Below, piece by piece: positions 41,657 to 50,065 of a DNA stretch of 64,000 bases. Made by a program: the position numbers and the translations under genes. How positions within the stretch are numbered: position 1 is the stretch's first letter; the number at the start of each line of letters is the position of its first letter. The notes under the pieces are model-generated. The model was not told where the DNA came from. It searched no databases and saw only the letters and a program-made list of their open reading frames with translations. This DNA comes from Nocardiopsis sp. N85 (GTDB lineage Bacteria; Actinomycetota; Actinomycetes; Streptosporangiales; Streptosporangiaceae), in the NCBI RefSeq assembly GCF_028882275.1, contig NZ_JARBUT010000005.1:124001-188000 (forward strand), in the 5' to 3' direction.

Positions 41657-42538
41657 GTGTCCACGTCCGCTCCGCCCTCGGGAGGCCGCCGCAGCGGTCG
41701 GCGTCGAACGCGCCGATACCCGGCGGGGCTCGCGCTCGGCCTGTGCCTGGTCGCCGGGGCCTCCACCGTGCTGATGGTCGGCGTGCCACCGCCGATCGAC
41801 GATTCGGGTACACCGGCCGGCACGTCCGCGCCGGTCGGCGACGGGGTCCCGGACGATCGGCGTGAGAACGCGAACGGTCCGGTGGCCAGTGCGAGCGGGC
41901 AGAGCGAGGAGGCCTCGCCCGCCCCGTCCGCCTCCCCCTCGGAGAGGAAAGAGGAGGAGAAGGAGAAGCCGGTGCTGCTGCGCTCGGTCGTGAAGGAGGT
42001 CGACAGCGCCGACGGCGAGTTCTCCGTGATGAAGGGCGAGGGCGACGTCATGGGCGACGGCCCGCTGACGACGTTCGCCGTGGAGGTCGAGAAGGGCCTG
42101 CCCGGCGAGGCCGAGGACTTCACCGAGGCCGTGGAGCTGATCCTGGGCGACCCGCGCAGCTGGGGCGACGACGGCGATCGGGCCATGCAGCGGGTGGACG
42201 GCGACGACGCCGACATCCGGGTCCTGCTGGCCGCCCCCGACACCGTGGACCGCATGTGCGCCCCGCTGCGCACCAACGGCTACGTCTCGTGCGCCAACGG
42301 GAACCGGGCCATCATCAACCAGAACCGCTGGGTGTCCGGCGTCCCCCACTTCGAGGGCGACCTGGAGACCTACCGGATCTACCTGATCAACCACGAGGTC
42401 GGACACACCCTGGGGCACGGGCACGTGTTCTGCCCGGGGGAGGGCGAGGCCGCCCCGGTGATGCAGCAGCAGACCCTGGACCTCCAGGGGTGCGAGCCCA
42501 ACGGGTGGGTGCACCCGGACAACGATCCCGACGACTGA
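41657..42538 (+). CDS. DUF3152 family protein with metzincin-type zinc motif
   Basis: A 293-residue secreted or anchored protein. GTG at 41657 follows GAGAGG. A basic start and a hydrophobic helix (about residues 24-43) are followed by a low-complexity Ser/Pro/Glu/Lys linker to about residue 105. The C-terminal domain carries HEVGHTLGHGH near residue 246, which is HExxHxxGxxH, the metzincin zinc site, plus four Cys likely forming disulfides (MCAPL, SCANG, FCPGE, GCEPN). A Met (PVMQQQT) lies downstream, as in a Met-turn. Annotated only as DUF3152 in relatives; peptidase activity is inference. Confidence 0.85.
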   Translation: MSTSAPPSGGRRSGRRRTRRYPAGLALGLCLVAGASTVLMVGVPPPIDDSGTPAGTSAPVGDGVPDDRRENANGPVASASGQSEEASPAPSASPSERKEEEKEKPVLLRSVVKEVDSADGEFSVMKGEGDVMGDGPLTTFAVEVEKGLPGEAEDFTEAVELILGDPRSWGDDGDRAMQRVDGDDADIRVLLAAPDTVDRMCAPLRTNGYVSCANGNRAIINQNRWVSGVPHFEGDLETYRIYLINHEVGHTLGHGHVFCPGEGEAAPVMQQQTLDLQGCEPNGWVHPDNDPDD

Positions 42539-42567
42539 CACCGCGACGACCAGGAGAGAGACCGCCC

Positions 42568-43032
42568 GTGTGCGACCGCTGTGATCCCGTTATCGTTCCC
42601 GCCCCGGTGACCAGACGGGCCGCCATGGGTGTCGCGGCAGCCGGCGTCGTCACCGGGACCGTCGCCGCCTGCGCGGGTTCCCCGGAGGACACCGGGTCCC
42701 CCGGGTCCTCCGCCCCGGACACGGAGCCGACGACCACGCCCGAGGAGGCGGTGGCCACCGTGGACGAGGTCCCGGTGGGAGGGGGGATCGTCGTGGCGGG
42801 CGCCGCCGTGGTCCTCACCCAGCCCGAGGAGGGCGGCTTCCGGGCGTTCTCCACGACCTGCACCCACGAGGGGTGCCCCGTGGACTCCGTCGTGGACGGG
42901 AGCATTCGGTGCCCGTGTCACGGCAGCCTCTTCTCCATCGCCGACGGCGCCCCGACCGAGGGGCCGGCCACCGAACCGCTGGAGGAGTACCCGGTCACCG
43001 TCACCGAGGACGGTGGACTGGTGGTCGGCTGA
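42568..43032 (+). CDS. Rieske 2Fe-2S lipoprotein, Tat-exported
   Basis: A 154-residue protein. GTG at 42568 gives a short start with CDRC, then a twin-arginine signal TRRAAMGVAAAGVVTGTVAAC, where AAC could be a lipobox. After a Pro/Thr linker the Rieske domain has both cluster motifs CTHEGC and CPCHGS. It ends at a TGA (43030-43032), after which the same frame continues for 36 coding-like codons. Small Rieske proteins of this type are common in Actinobacteria; the electron partner is unknown. Confidence 0.9.
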   Translation: MCDRCDPVIVPAPVTRRAAMGVAAAGVVTGTVAACAGSPEDTGSPGSSAPDTEPTTTPEEAVATVDEVPVGGGIVVAGAAVVLTQPEEGGFRAFSTTCTHEGCPVDSVVDGSIRCPCHGSLFSIADGAPTEGPATEPLEEYPVTVTEDGGLVVG

Positions 43033-43143
43033 CGGTCCGGCGAACCCGACGGCGACCACTGGCTGCTGCGCGCCGAGGACGGTGACGTGCGCCTGCGCAC
43101 CGCGGAAGCCGCCCCCGGCGCACGGGTGCGTCGCGCCGGCTGA
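43033..43143 (+). pseudogene. Coding-like in-frame remnant after the Rieske gene stop
   Basis: Directly after the TGA the same frame stays open for 36 codons to TGA at 43141-43143, with almost all third positions G or C and a protein-like sequence (DHWLLRAEDGDVRLRTAEA). There is no start codon. It may be the tail of a formerly longer protein or of a deleted neighbour. I do not recognise the family. Confidence 0.35.
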
Positions 43144-43210
43144 CGGCCCCGGGTACGGCCGTGGGCCGGGGGACGCCCCCGGCCCACGATCCGCTCGCGT
43201 TCGGTAGGGG

Positions 43211-44611
43211 TCACTCCTCCACGGAGGCGTTGTACTCCTCGATCGGGGTGTCCAACCGGTCCGCGGCGTCGGACATGGCGTCCGCGGCCGGGGTGTCACT
43301 GGTCAGGGCGGTCTCCCAGCCCTCCTCGGCGGTGGCGCGCGCCTCCGACATGACGCCCATCATGCAACCGGCGGTGTTCTCGTTGATCTCGGAGTCGGCG
43401 AGCTGCGCGGCCGCCACGGAGAACTGCGGGAACTCCTCGGCCCGCTCCTGCGCCTCCGGGCCGTCGTAGCCCTCGGTGTTGACGGACAGGTAGCCGGTAC
43501 CGGCGTGCCAGATCGACTGGGACTCGGGGGTCAGCAGGTACTGGACGAACTCCCAGGAGGCGCGGACCTCCTGCTCGCTGTGGCCCTCGCCGTTGATCCA
43601 CAGGGAGGCGCCGCCGATAATCGAGCCGCCGGGGTCGCCCTCGCCGACCAGGGGGAAGTAGCCGGCGCCCACCTCGAAGTCGGACCGCTCGATGAAGCCG
43701 CCCAGGGAGCCGGTGGACTCCAGGGTCATCGCGGCCCGTCCGGAGGTGAACGCGGCCTGGGCGTCGTCGGTGTTACGGCCGATCTGGACGGCGAGCTCGT
43801 CGTCGATCATCTCCTCCCACCACTCGACCGTCTCCACGACCTTGGGGTCGTCGAAGAGGACCTCGGTGGCCCGACCACTGCGCCCGTTGGCGTTGTCGCA
43901 GTAGGGGACGCCGGCCCGGGCCATGAACTGCTCGACGAACCAGCCGTAGGTGGCGGCGCCGAACCCGTACTGCACGACGGTGCCGTCATCGTCGCGGACG
44001 GTCAGCTCCTCGGCGGCCTCCCGGATCTCCGCCAGGTCGGTGGGCGGGGAGTCGGGGTCGAGACCGGCCTCCTCGAAGGCGTCCCGGTTGATGTACATGA
44101 GCGGGGTGGAGTTGTTGAACGGGAAGGAGCGCAGTTCGCCGTCCACCGTGAAGTAGTTGAGCAGGGCGCCCTCGATGGACCCGGTGTCGTAGCCGTCCGC
44201 GTCGACGAAGGACTGCGCGGGCACGGTCTGCCCGGAGTCGATCATGAACTGGGTGCCCAGGTCGAAGATCATGATGAGTTCGGCGGTGTCGCCCTGCTGG
44301 ATGGCCGCGCGGTGGTTGGCCAGCGCGGTGTCGTAGTCGCCCTGGAAGGAACCGGTGACCTCGATACGCCCCTCGTTCTGGGCGTTGAAATCCTCGATGA
44401 GTCCGTCGAGGACCTGCCCGTTGGTGGCGTCCATGCTGTGCCAGAACTCCACCTGGACGGCTTCGTCCAGGCCCTCCAGGACCTCCGGGCCGGGTGCGGT
44501 GAGGGTGCTGTCGCCGCCGTCACCACCGCCGGAGCAGGCGCTCAGGGCCAGACCGAGGCCGGTGATCAGGGCGGCGGCCCGCAGGGTGCGTGGCCGGGGG
44601 GAGAGTGTCAT
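43211..44611 (-). CDS. Extracellular solute-binding lipoprotein, UgpB-like
   Basis: The binding protein of an ABC importer, 466 residues. The signal ends with a lipobox LALSACSGGG (Cys near residue 26). The mature part resembles glycerol-3-phosphate-binding UgpB: VEFWHSMDATNGQVLDGLI, FNAQNEGRIEVTGSFQGDYD, ELIMIFDLGTQFMIDSGQ, RSFPFNNSTPLMYINRDAFEEAGLDPDSPPT and GGASLWINGEGHSEQE. ATG at 44611. The two permease genes lie upstream on the same strand; there is no ATPase gene. The substrate is probably glycerol-3-phosphate or a glycerophosphodiester, but a sugar cannot be excluded. Confidence 0.88.
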   Translation of the reverse strand: MTLSPRPRTLRAAALITGLGLALSACSGGGDGGDSTLTAPGPEVLEGLDEAVQVEFWHSMDATNGQVLDGLIEDFNAQNEGRIEVTGSFQGDYDTALANHRAAIQQGDTAELIMIFDLGTQFMIDSGQTVPAQSFVDADGYDTGSIEGALLNYFTVDGELRSFPFNNSTPLMYINRDAFEEAGLDPDSPPTDLAEIREAAEELTVRDDDGTVVQYGFGAATYGWFVEQFMARAGVPYCDNANGRSGRATEVLFDDPKVVETVEWWEEMIDDELAVQIGRNTDDAQAAFTSGRAAMTLESTGSLGGFIERSDFEVGAGYFPLVGEGDPGGSIIGGASLWINGEGHSEQEVRASWEFVQYLLTPESQSIWHAGTGYLSVNTEGYDGPEAQERAEEFPQFSVAAAQLADSEINENTAGCMMGVMSEARATAEEGWETALTSDTPAADAMSDAADRLDTPIEEYNASVEE

Positions 44612-44682
44612 GCTGTGTCGCTTCCTCTGGTTGGGAGGGGAACCGCCCCCGGGTTCTCGGAGGACGGTCGAACGGGGTCCGG

Positions 44683-45585
44683 TTACTTGACCGCGCCCGC
44701 CGTGAGCCCGCGGACGATGAAACGCTGTCCGAAGAGCACGAGGGCGAGTGTGGGCAGGACGGAGAGCGCGGCGCCGGCCAAGAGGAGGCCCGGGTCGGAC
44801 GCCTCGCCGGTCTTGAGGCTGTTGAGGCCGATCTGGAGGGTCTGCATCTCGGTGCTGCGGGTGACGATCAGCGGCCAGAAGTACATGTTCCAGCTGGTGA
44901 TGAACACGTAGACGCCGACGGCGCTGAGGGCGGGGCGGCTGAGCGGGACGAGGATCGTCCACAGGAACCGCAGGTGCCCCATTCCGTCCATGCGCGCCGC
45001 GTCGTACAGCTCCCGGGGGAACTGTTTGAAGCTCTGGCGCAGGAGGAACGTGCCGAAGGCGTAGGCCAGGAACGGCAGGACCAGGCCGAGGTGGGTGTCG
45101 ATGAGGCCCCACGAGGCGATGGTGAGGTAGTTGGGGATGAAGGTGGCCTCGCCGGGGACCATCAGCGTCGCCAGGAACAACGCGAAGACCACCGCGGAGC
45201 CGCGGAAGCGCAGGAACACGAAGGCGTAGGCGGCCAGCGCCGAGGTCGCCAGCTGGGCGATCGTGATGACGCCGGCCATGAGCAGCGAGTTCCCGTACAT
45301 GCGCAGGAACGGCACGGCGTCGAGGGCGGCCGTGACGCTGTCGAGGTGTACCCCGGTGGGGAGCAGCCGCGGCGGGAAGGTCGCCAGTTCGCGGGGCTCC
45401 ATGAGCGCGCCGGCGAACACGTAGTACACGGGGAACAGGACGGGGATCAGGAACACTGCCAGCAGCAGGTAGAGCAGACCTCGCCCGAGCAGGTGTCGGG
45501 GGTCGCGTCGGCGTCGGCCGCGAGGCGCGGGGGCGGGCGTCTTCCCGCCGGTCCGTTCGGGTGCGGTGAGAGGGGTCGCGGTCAT
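44683..45585 (-). CDS. ABC importer permease, UgpE-like (MalG family)
   Basis: A 300-residue inner membrane protein with six predicted transmembrane helices after a basic cytosolic tail. The EAA loop is recognisable in ELYDAARMDGMGHLRFLWTILVPLSRPAL. ATG at 45585 overlaps the stop of the upstream permease (ATGA), so the two are translationally coupled. It pairs with the UgpA-like protein to form the membrane channel. Confidence 0.9.
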   Translation of the reverse strand: MTATPLTAPERTGGKTPAPAPRGRRRRDPRHLLGRGLLYLLLAVFLIPVLFPVYYVFAGALMEPRELATFPPRLLPTGVHLDSVTAALDAVPFLRMYGNSLLMAGVITIAQLATSALAAYAFVFLRFRGSAVVFALFLATLMVPGEATFIPNYLTIASWGLIDTHLGLVLPFLAYAFGTFLLRQSFKQFPRELYDAARMDGMGHLRFLWTILVPLSRPALSAVGVYVFITSWNMYFWPLIVTRSTEMQTLQIGLNSLKTGEASDPGLLLAGAALSVLPTLALVLFGQRFIVRGLTAGAVK

Positions 45586-46517
45586 GCGTAGTGCACCTTC
45601 CGCTCGATGACGCCGAACTGGACGGCGGTGCACACCAGGACCACCAGGAGCAGCACGAGCGCCTGTGCGCTGGCCCGACCGAAGTCGCTGGTGCTGTAGG
45701 CGAAGGCGTCCTCGAAGATCGAGTAGACCAGGGTGGTCGTGGAGCCGCTGGGTCCGCCCCGGGTGAGGATGTGGATCTGGCCGAAGCTCTGGAGGGCGTT
45801 GATCGTGGAGATCACGATGAGGAAGAACAGCTGGGGTCCGAGCATGGGGACGGTCACGTCACGGGCCAGTCGGACACCGGTGGCCCCGTCGATGCGGGCG
45901 GCCTCGTTGATCTCCTTGGGGATGGAGCCGATGCCGGCGGCCAGGACGAGCACCCCGTAGCCGAGGTTCATCCACACGGTGGTGATGCACACCGACCACA
46001 GGGCCATGTCCTGTGAGGTGAGCCAGGGGACCTGGTCGAGGCCGAGCCGGTAGAGGACGCCGTTGAGGACGCTGTTCCCTGGGCTGTAGAAGACCACGAA
46101 GATCACCGAGGCGCTGGCCACGGAGAAGGCGAACGGCAGGGCGAAGGCACCGCGCAGGAAGCGCTGCCCGCGGATGACGCCCTCCAGCAGCAGGACGATG
46201 GCGAGCGCGCCGACCACGCCGGGGACGACCGTGCCGATCGTGAACAGCAGCGTGGTGGTGAGGACCTTGACGAACTCGGGCGAGGCCATCTCGGCGAAGT
46301 GGCTGAGCCCGACGAATCGGTTGGGGCGGCCGATGATGTCGTTGCCGTGCATCGACAGGTAGACGGTGCGGCCGAGGGGATAGGCGAGGAAGAGCGCGAA
46401 GACCACGATGGAGGGCGTCAGGAACGCCCAGGCCAGTGCGGCCTCCCCGCCTTGGGTGCGGCGGGGCGATCGGGTTCCGGGGGATGGGGGTGCGGTGGCC
46501 GTCTTGGTGGTGGTCAC
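45582..46517 (-). CDS. ABC importer permease, UgpA-like (MalF family)
   Basis: A 311-residue permease with six transmembrane helices (first at about LAWAFLTPSIVVFALFLAYP). The EAA loop is INEAARIDGATGVRLARDVTVPML. GTG at 46517 has GGAGG just upstream. First gene of the operon (UgpA-, UgpE-, UgpB-like). No ATP-binding subunit is encoded beside it; a shared ATPase such as MsiK elsewhere would be needed. Confidence 0.9.
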   Translation of the reverse strand: MTTTKTATAPPSPGTRSPRRTQGGEAALAWAFLTPSIVVFALFLAYPLGRTVYLSMHGNDIIGRPNRFVGLSHFAEMASPEFVKVLTTTLLFTIGTVVPGVVGALAIVLLLEGVIRGQRFLRGAFALPFAFSVASASVIFVVFYSPGNSVLNGVLYRLGLDQVPWLTSQDMALWSVCITTVWMNLGYGVLVLAAGIGSIPKEINEAARIDGATGVRLARDVTVPMLGPQLFFLIVISTINALQSFGQIHILTRGGPSGSTTTLVYSIFEDAFAYSTSDFGRASAQALVLLLVVLVCTAVQFGVIERKVHYA

Positions 46518-46671
46518 GCCTCCTCCCCCTCCGGTGAGGGTTGTTGGTGAGGACACGTCCCGCAGTCTGCTCGGGGCGGGTGACCTGCGCTTCTCCGTGG
46601 GGAGAACGGCGCGCCAACGGGTGGACGCTGGGTGGTTATGTCCGACATCGATCACCACTCGTAACGTGCTG

Positions 46672-46693
46672 GTTCATCAGAAGTTCGCAGTAT
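46672..46693 (+). promoter_or_regulatory. Candidate PHO-box-like 11-bp direct repeat
   Basis: GTTCATCAGAA followed without gap by GTTCGCAGTAT. Streptomyces PhoP boxes are 11-base direct repeats starting GTTCA. It lies 155 bp upstream of a glycerol-phosphate-type importer, which PhoP would be expected to control. The second unit is weak. Confidence 0.3.
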
Positions 46694-46789
46694 CGAGTGG
46701 CTCGGGACACAGTGGCTATGACCTCCGGGCCAGGCATCCCTTACCCGTAAGTAATATGCAGCCGGATGACCAGGGGTCATGACGACGAA

Positions 46790-46827
46790 GGGGCCCTTCG
46801 TCCGGTTTCCACCGCACGAAGGGCCCC
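46790..46827 (-). terminator. Second hairpin beyond cimA
   Basis: Perfect 12-base arms GGGGCCCTTCGT/ACGAAGGGCCCC with a 14-base loop; the left arm also lies in the palindrome ACGAAGGGGCCCTTCGT. It follows the main terminator of cimA. Confidence 0.5.
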
Positions 46828-46830
46828 GGT

Positions 46831-46860
46831 GGTCATCGTCCGCCGTGGCGGACGATGACC
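46831..46860 (-). terminator. Terminator of cimA
   Basis: A perfect 14-base stem (GGTCATCGTCCGCC) with a tight loop, six bases after the cimA stop, no U-run. Confidence 0.75.
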
Positions 46861-46866
46861 GGACCG

Positions 46867-48483
46867 TCACACAACACTGTCCCGGGGGTACTCGTGGCGG
46901 AGCAGCCCGTAGTTGAACGCCTGTTCCAAGGCCACCCAGGAGGCGTCCACCACGTTCGGGCCCACGCCCACCGTCGTCCACTCCGCCGTGCCGTCGCTGA
47001 ACGTGATGAGCGTGCGGGTGATGGCGTTGGTGCCGGAGCTGCCCTCCAGGATGCGGACCTTGTAGTCCACCAGCTCCAGGCCGGCCAGTGCCGCGTACAC
47101 CCCCTCCATGGAGGAGCGCAGCGCCCGGTCCAGGGCGTTGACCGGACCGTTGCCCTCGGCGGTGGCGATGACGCGCTCACCCTTGACCCGCAGTTTCACG
47201 GTGGCCTCGGTCAGGCTCTCGTAGTCGCCGAACAGCGCGGCCCCGTCCCGGGGGCGGCGCTCGGTGAGGACCCGCCAGGACTCGGTCTCGAAGTACCGGA
47301 CCGGCTCGCCCATCTCCTCGCGCAGCAGCAGCTCCAGGGAGGCGTCGGCGGCCTCGAAGCTGTACCCGGACAGCTCCAGTCCCTTGACCCGCTCCACGAC
47401 CCGACCCGACAGGGAACGGTCGCCGGCCAGGTCCAGACCGAGTTCCACGGCCTTGAGCTCGATCGAGGCGCGCCCGGCCATGTCGGAGACGAGCATGCGC
47501 ATGGTGTTGCCGACCAGGGCGGGGTCGGTGTGCTGGTACAGGTCGGGGTCGACCTTGATGGCCGAGGCGTGCAGCCCGGCCTTGTGGGCGAACGCGGACA
47601 CGCCCACGTAGGGCCGGTGCGTGTCGGGGGCCAGGTTGACGATCTCGGCGACGGCGTGCGCGACCCGGGTCATCTCCTCCAGGCAGCCCTCGGGCAGCAC
47701 GTCCATGCCGCGTTTGAGGGTGAGCGCGCCCACCACCGAGAACAGGTCGGCGTTGCCCACCCGTTCGCCGTAGCCGTTGGCGGTGCACTGCACGTGGGTG
47801 GCGCCGGCGTCGACGGCGGCCAGGGTGTTGGCGACGGCGCAGCCCGTGTCGTCCTGGGCGTGCATGCCCAGTCGGGCCCCGGTCGCCTCGCGCACCTCGG
47901 TGACGGTGCGGAAGACGTCGTCGGGGAGCATGCCGCCGTTGGTGTCGCACAGGACCACGACGTCGGCGCCGGCCTCGGCCGCGGTGCGCACGACGTCGAG
48001 CGCGTAGGACGGGTTGTGACGGTACCCGTCGAAGAAGTGCTCACAGTCCACGAACACGCGTTGCCCGTGTTCGTGGAGGTAGGACACCGTGTCGGCGATC
48101 ATCGCGAGGTTCTCGTCGAGGGTCGTGCGCAGTGCGCGCTCGACGTGCCGGTCGTCACTCTTGGCGACAAGGGTGACGACCGACGCGCCGCTGTCGCGCA
48201 GCGCGGCCACCATGGGATCGTCGGCGGCCTTCACACCGGCCCGGCGGGTCGCGCCGAACGCGGTGAGTCGCGCGTGCTTCAGCGTCAGCTCTTGTGAAGC
48301 CCGCTGAAAGAACTCGGTGTCCTTGGGGTTCGCCCCCGGCCACCCTCCCTCGATGAACGCCACCCCGAAGTCGTCCAGCAGCTTCGCGATGGCCAGCTTG
48401 TCGGAGACCCGAAGGTTGATCCCCTCGCGCTGGGCCCCGTCGCGCAGCGTGGTGTCGAAAACGTGGAAACCGTCGTCCCTCAT
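46867..48483 (-). CDS. cimA: (R)-citramalate synthase
   Basis: Condenses pyruvate and acetyl-CoA to citramalate, a threonine-independent entry to isoleucine synthesis. The 538-residue protein has the DRE-TIM metallolyase motif FDTTLRDGAQREGIN, GGWPGANPKDTEFF, LCDTNGGMLPDD, MHAQDDTGCAVANTLAAV and SAFAHKAGLHASA, and the C-terminal LeuA dimer/allosteric domain. ATG at 48483 with GGGAG upstream. The leader ahead of it carries an Ile-rich peptide and a terminator (see 48537-48643). It lies beside ilvE and leuB; LeuCD and LeuB would continue the pathway. Confidence 0.95.
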   Translation of the reverse strand: MRDDGFHVFDTTLRDGAQREGINLRVSDKLAIAKLLDDFGVAFIEGGWPGANPKDTEFFQRASQELTLKHARLTAFGATRRAGVKAADDPMVAALRDSGASVVTLVAKSDDRHVERALRTTLDENLAMIADTVSYLHEHGQRVFVDCEHFFDGYRHNPSYALDVVRTAAEAGADVVVLCDTNGGMLPDDVFRTVTEVREATGARLGMHAQDDTGCAVANTLAAVDAGATHVQCTANGYGERVGNADLFSVVGALTLKRGMDVLPEGCLEEMTRVAHAVAEIVNLAPDTHRPYVGVSAFAHKAGLHASAIKVDPDLYQHTDPALVGNTMRMLVSDMAGRASIELKAVELGLDLAGDRSLSGRVVERVKGLELSGYSFEAADASLELLLREEMGEPVRYFETESWRVLTERRPRDGAALFGDYESLTEATVKLRVKGERVIATAEGNGPVNALDRALRSSMEGVYAALAGLELVDYKVRILEGSSGTNAITRTLITFSDGTAEWTTVGVGPNVVDASWVALEQAFNYGLLRHEYPRDSVV

Positions 48484-48536
48484 GGGTGGAACTCCCGAAG
48501 GTGGATGCTGTGGTGGACCGACCCGGACCCGGCCAA

Positions 48537-48568
48537 CAAAAAAGACCCCTCATGGACATGAGAGGTCT
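48537..48568 (-). terminator. Attenuator terminator in the cimA leader
   Basis: On minus, AGACCTCTCATG and CATGAGGGGTCT form a 12-base stem with a 2-base loop and one G-U pair, followed by TTTTTTG. It lies 53 bases before the cimA start and after the leader peptide, so it is a transcription attenuator and not the end of a gene. Confidence 0.85.
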
Positions 48569-48589
48569 GCGCGCCGGCAAGGTCCGTTG

Positions 48590-48631
48590 TCAGCCGACGC
48601 GCCTCACGATAATGATCACCTGAGACGGCAT
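48590..48631 (-). CDS. cimA leader peptide
   Basis: A 13-codon frame MPSQVIIIVRRVG. Codons ATC ATT ATC for three consecutive Ile are flanked by Val codons, fitting control of an isoleucine-pathway gene. ATG at 48631 lies six bases after the -10 box, so translation may be leaderless; an in-frame GTG at 48619 gives a shorter form MIIIVRRVG. Confidence 0.7.
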   Translation of the reverse strand: MPSQVIIIVRRVG

Positions 48632-48736
48632 GACGTCAGTGTGCCACACGGAGCCGGTGTTGTCGGTGCTCCGAGACCGATTGTCCCAGCATGTGGAACA
48701 GTGATTTCTCCCACCGGACAAAGCGGACAACACGAA

Positions 48737-48764
48737 AGGCCGCCCGGGGAACCCCGGACGGCCT
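48737..48764 (-). terminator. Terminator of ilvE
   Basis: A 13-base stem (AGGCCGCCCGGGG, one G-U pair) with a 2-base loop, 33 bases after the ilvE stop. It separates ilvE from the cimA leader. Confidence 0.75.
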
Positions 48765-48797
48765 CGTCGGAAGGGCCGTTCGCCCTGGACCGGAACC

Positions 48798-49916
48798 CTA
48801 GAAACGGGTGACCCAGTCGTACTTGTCGGTGCGGTGACCGGTCTGCAATCCCACCAGTTCCTCGCGCAGGCGCATGGTCACCGGACCCGGGGTGCCGTCA
48901 CCCACGGTGAACTCGCCCTCGTCGCTCTTGACGAATCCGACCGGGGTGATGACCGCCGCCGTGCCGCAGGCGAAGACCTCGGTCAGCTCGCCCGACTCGG
49001 CGGCCTCGCGCCACTCCTCGATCGAGATCGGCTTCTCCTCCGCCGGGATGCCCAGTTCGGGGGCGAGGGTCAGCAGCGACTCGCGGGTGATGCCGGGCAG
49101 CAGCGTGCCGGTCAGCGGAGGCGTGCGCAGGCGCGCGTTCTCACCCGAGCCGAACACGAACCACAGGTTCATGCCGCCCATCTCCTCGACCCAGCGGTGC
49201 TCGCGGGCGTCGAGCCAGACCACCTGGTCGCAGCCCTTCTCGACGGCCTGGGCCTGGGCCAGGAAGCTGGCCGCGTAGTTGCCGGCGAACTTGGCCGCAC
49301 CGGTGCCGCCGGGCGCGGCACGGGTGTAGTCCTTGGACAGCCACACGGTGACCGGCTTGATGCCACCGGAGAAGTAGGAACCGACCGGGGAGGCGATCAG
49401 CAGGTAGACGTAGCTGCGCGACGGGTGGTTGACCCCGAGGCCGACGTCCGTGGAGATCATGAACGGGCGCAGGTAGAGGCTGAAGTCGGGCTTGCTCGGA
49501 ACCCAGGCGCCGTCGTGCTCCAGCAGGAGCCGGATGGATTCGAGGAAGAGCTCCTCGGGCAGTGCCGGCATGGCCATGCGGGCGGCGCTCCGGTTGAAAC
49601 GGGCCGCGTTGGCGTCGGGCCGGAAGGACGCCAGCGAACCGTCCGGGTGGCGGTAGGCCTTGAGCCCTTCGAAGATCTCCTGGGCGTAGTGGAGGGCGGA
49701 GGTGGCGGGGTCCAGGCTCAGCGGGCCGTAGGGCTCCAGCTTCGCGTCGTGCCACCCCTTCCCCTCGGTGTAGCGGATGCTCACCATGTGGTCGGTGAAC
49801 ACCTGGCCGAACCCGGGACTCTCCAGCAGCGCCTCTCGCTCCTGCGGGGTCTTCCGCCGGTCGGAGATCTGGATGTCGAACGCCAACCCGCTCGTGGTGG
49901 TGTTGTCGTTGGTCAT
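48798..49916 (-). CDS. ilvE: Branched-chain amino acid aminotransferase
   Basis: A class IV PLP aminotransferase for the last step of Leu, Ile and Val synthesis, 372 residues. Motifs: [33 protein letters not shown], the PLP lysine in [57 protein letters not shown] and [18 protein letters not shown] at 49916. Its upstream region (49917-50029) holds a small hairpin at 49944-49965 but no leader peptide that I can see. Confidence 0.96.
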   Translation of the reverse strand: MTNDNTTTSGLAFDIQISDRRKTPQEREALLESPGFGQVFTDHMVSIRYTEGKGWHDAKLEPYGPLSLDPATSALHYAQEIFEGLKAYRHPDGSLASFRPDANAARFNRSAARMAMPALPEELFLESIRLLLEHDGAWVPSKPDFSLYLRPFMISTDVGLGVNHPSRSYVYLLIASPVGSYFSGGIKPVTVWLSKDYTRAAPGGTGAAKFAGNYAASFLAQAQAVEKGCDQVVWLDAREHRWVEEMGGMNLWFVFGSGENARLRTPPLTGTLLPGITRESLLTLAPELGIPAEEKPISIEEWREAAESGELTEVFACGTAAVITPVGFVKSDEGEFTVGDGTPGPVTMRLREELVGLQTGHRTDKYDWVTRF

Positions 49917-50029
49917 GTCGTCGTCGGTCCTCTCGGGTGCATCAGGTCGGCAGCGCCGCCGACCTGGGATCTAGTCTGTCGGAAGAGCGCACCCTGTGCC
50001 AGAGCGGGAGCAATGCACCCGTAACACGG

Positions 50030-50065
50030 ACAGGGCGCGCCCGGGGATGTCCGGGCGCGCCCTGT
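50030..50065 (-). terminator. Terminator of leuB
   Basis: A perfect 15-base stem (ACAGGGCGCGCCCGG) with a 6-base loop, about 75 bases after the leuB stop. Confidence 0.8.

Larger units (their letters stand above)
46518..46866. other. Intergenic region between the ugp-like operon and cimA (349 bp)
   Basis: Contains the ugp-like promoter region on minus, with the 11-base direct repeats at 46672-46693, and two hairpins near cimA (46790-46860). No gene is supported. Confidence 0.5.
48484..48700 (-). promoter_or_regulatory. cimA attenuation leader
   Basis: In transcript order on minus: quasi-palindrome TGTCCCAGCATGTGGAACA (48682-48700); promoter CCGACA (48661-48666), 17-base spacer, CACACT (48638-48643); leader peptide 48631-48590; stem 1 whose left arm GCGCGTCGGC lies in the last codons of the peptide and whose right arm GCCGGCGCGC adjoins the terminator; terminator with U-run (48537-48568); then cimA at 48483. 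If ribosomes stall at the Ile codons, stem 1 can form; if they reach the stop they cover its left arm. Confidence 0.7.

Noticed and set aside
48484..48700. T-box riboswitch for the cimA leader
   Set aside because: No T-box sequence or specifier hairpin; a translated Ile-rich peptide and terminator explain the region better.
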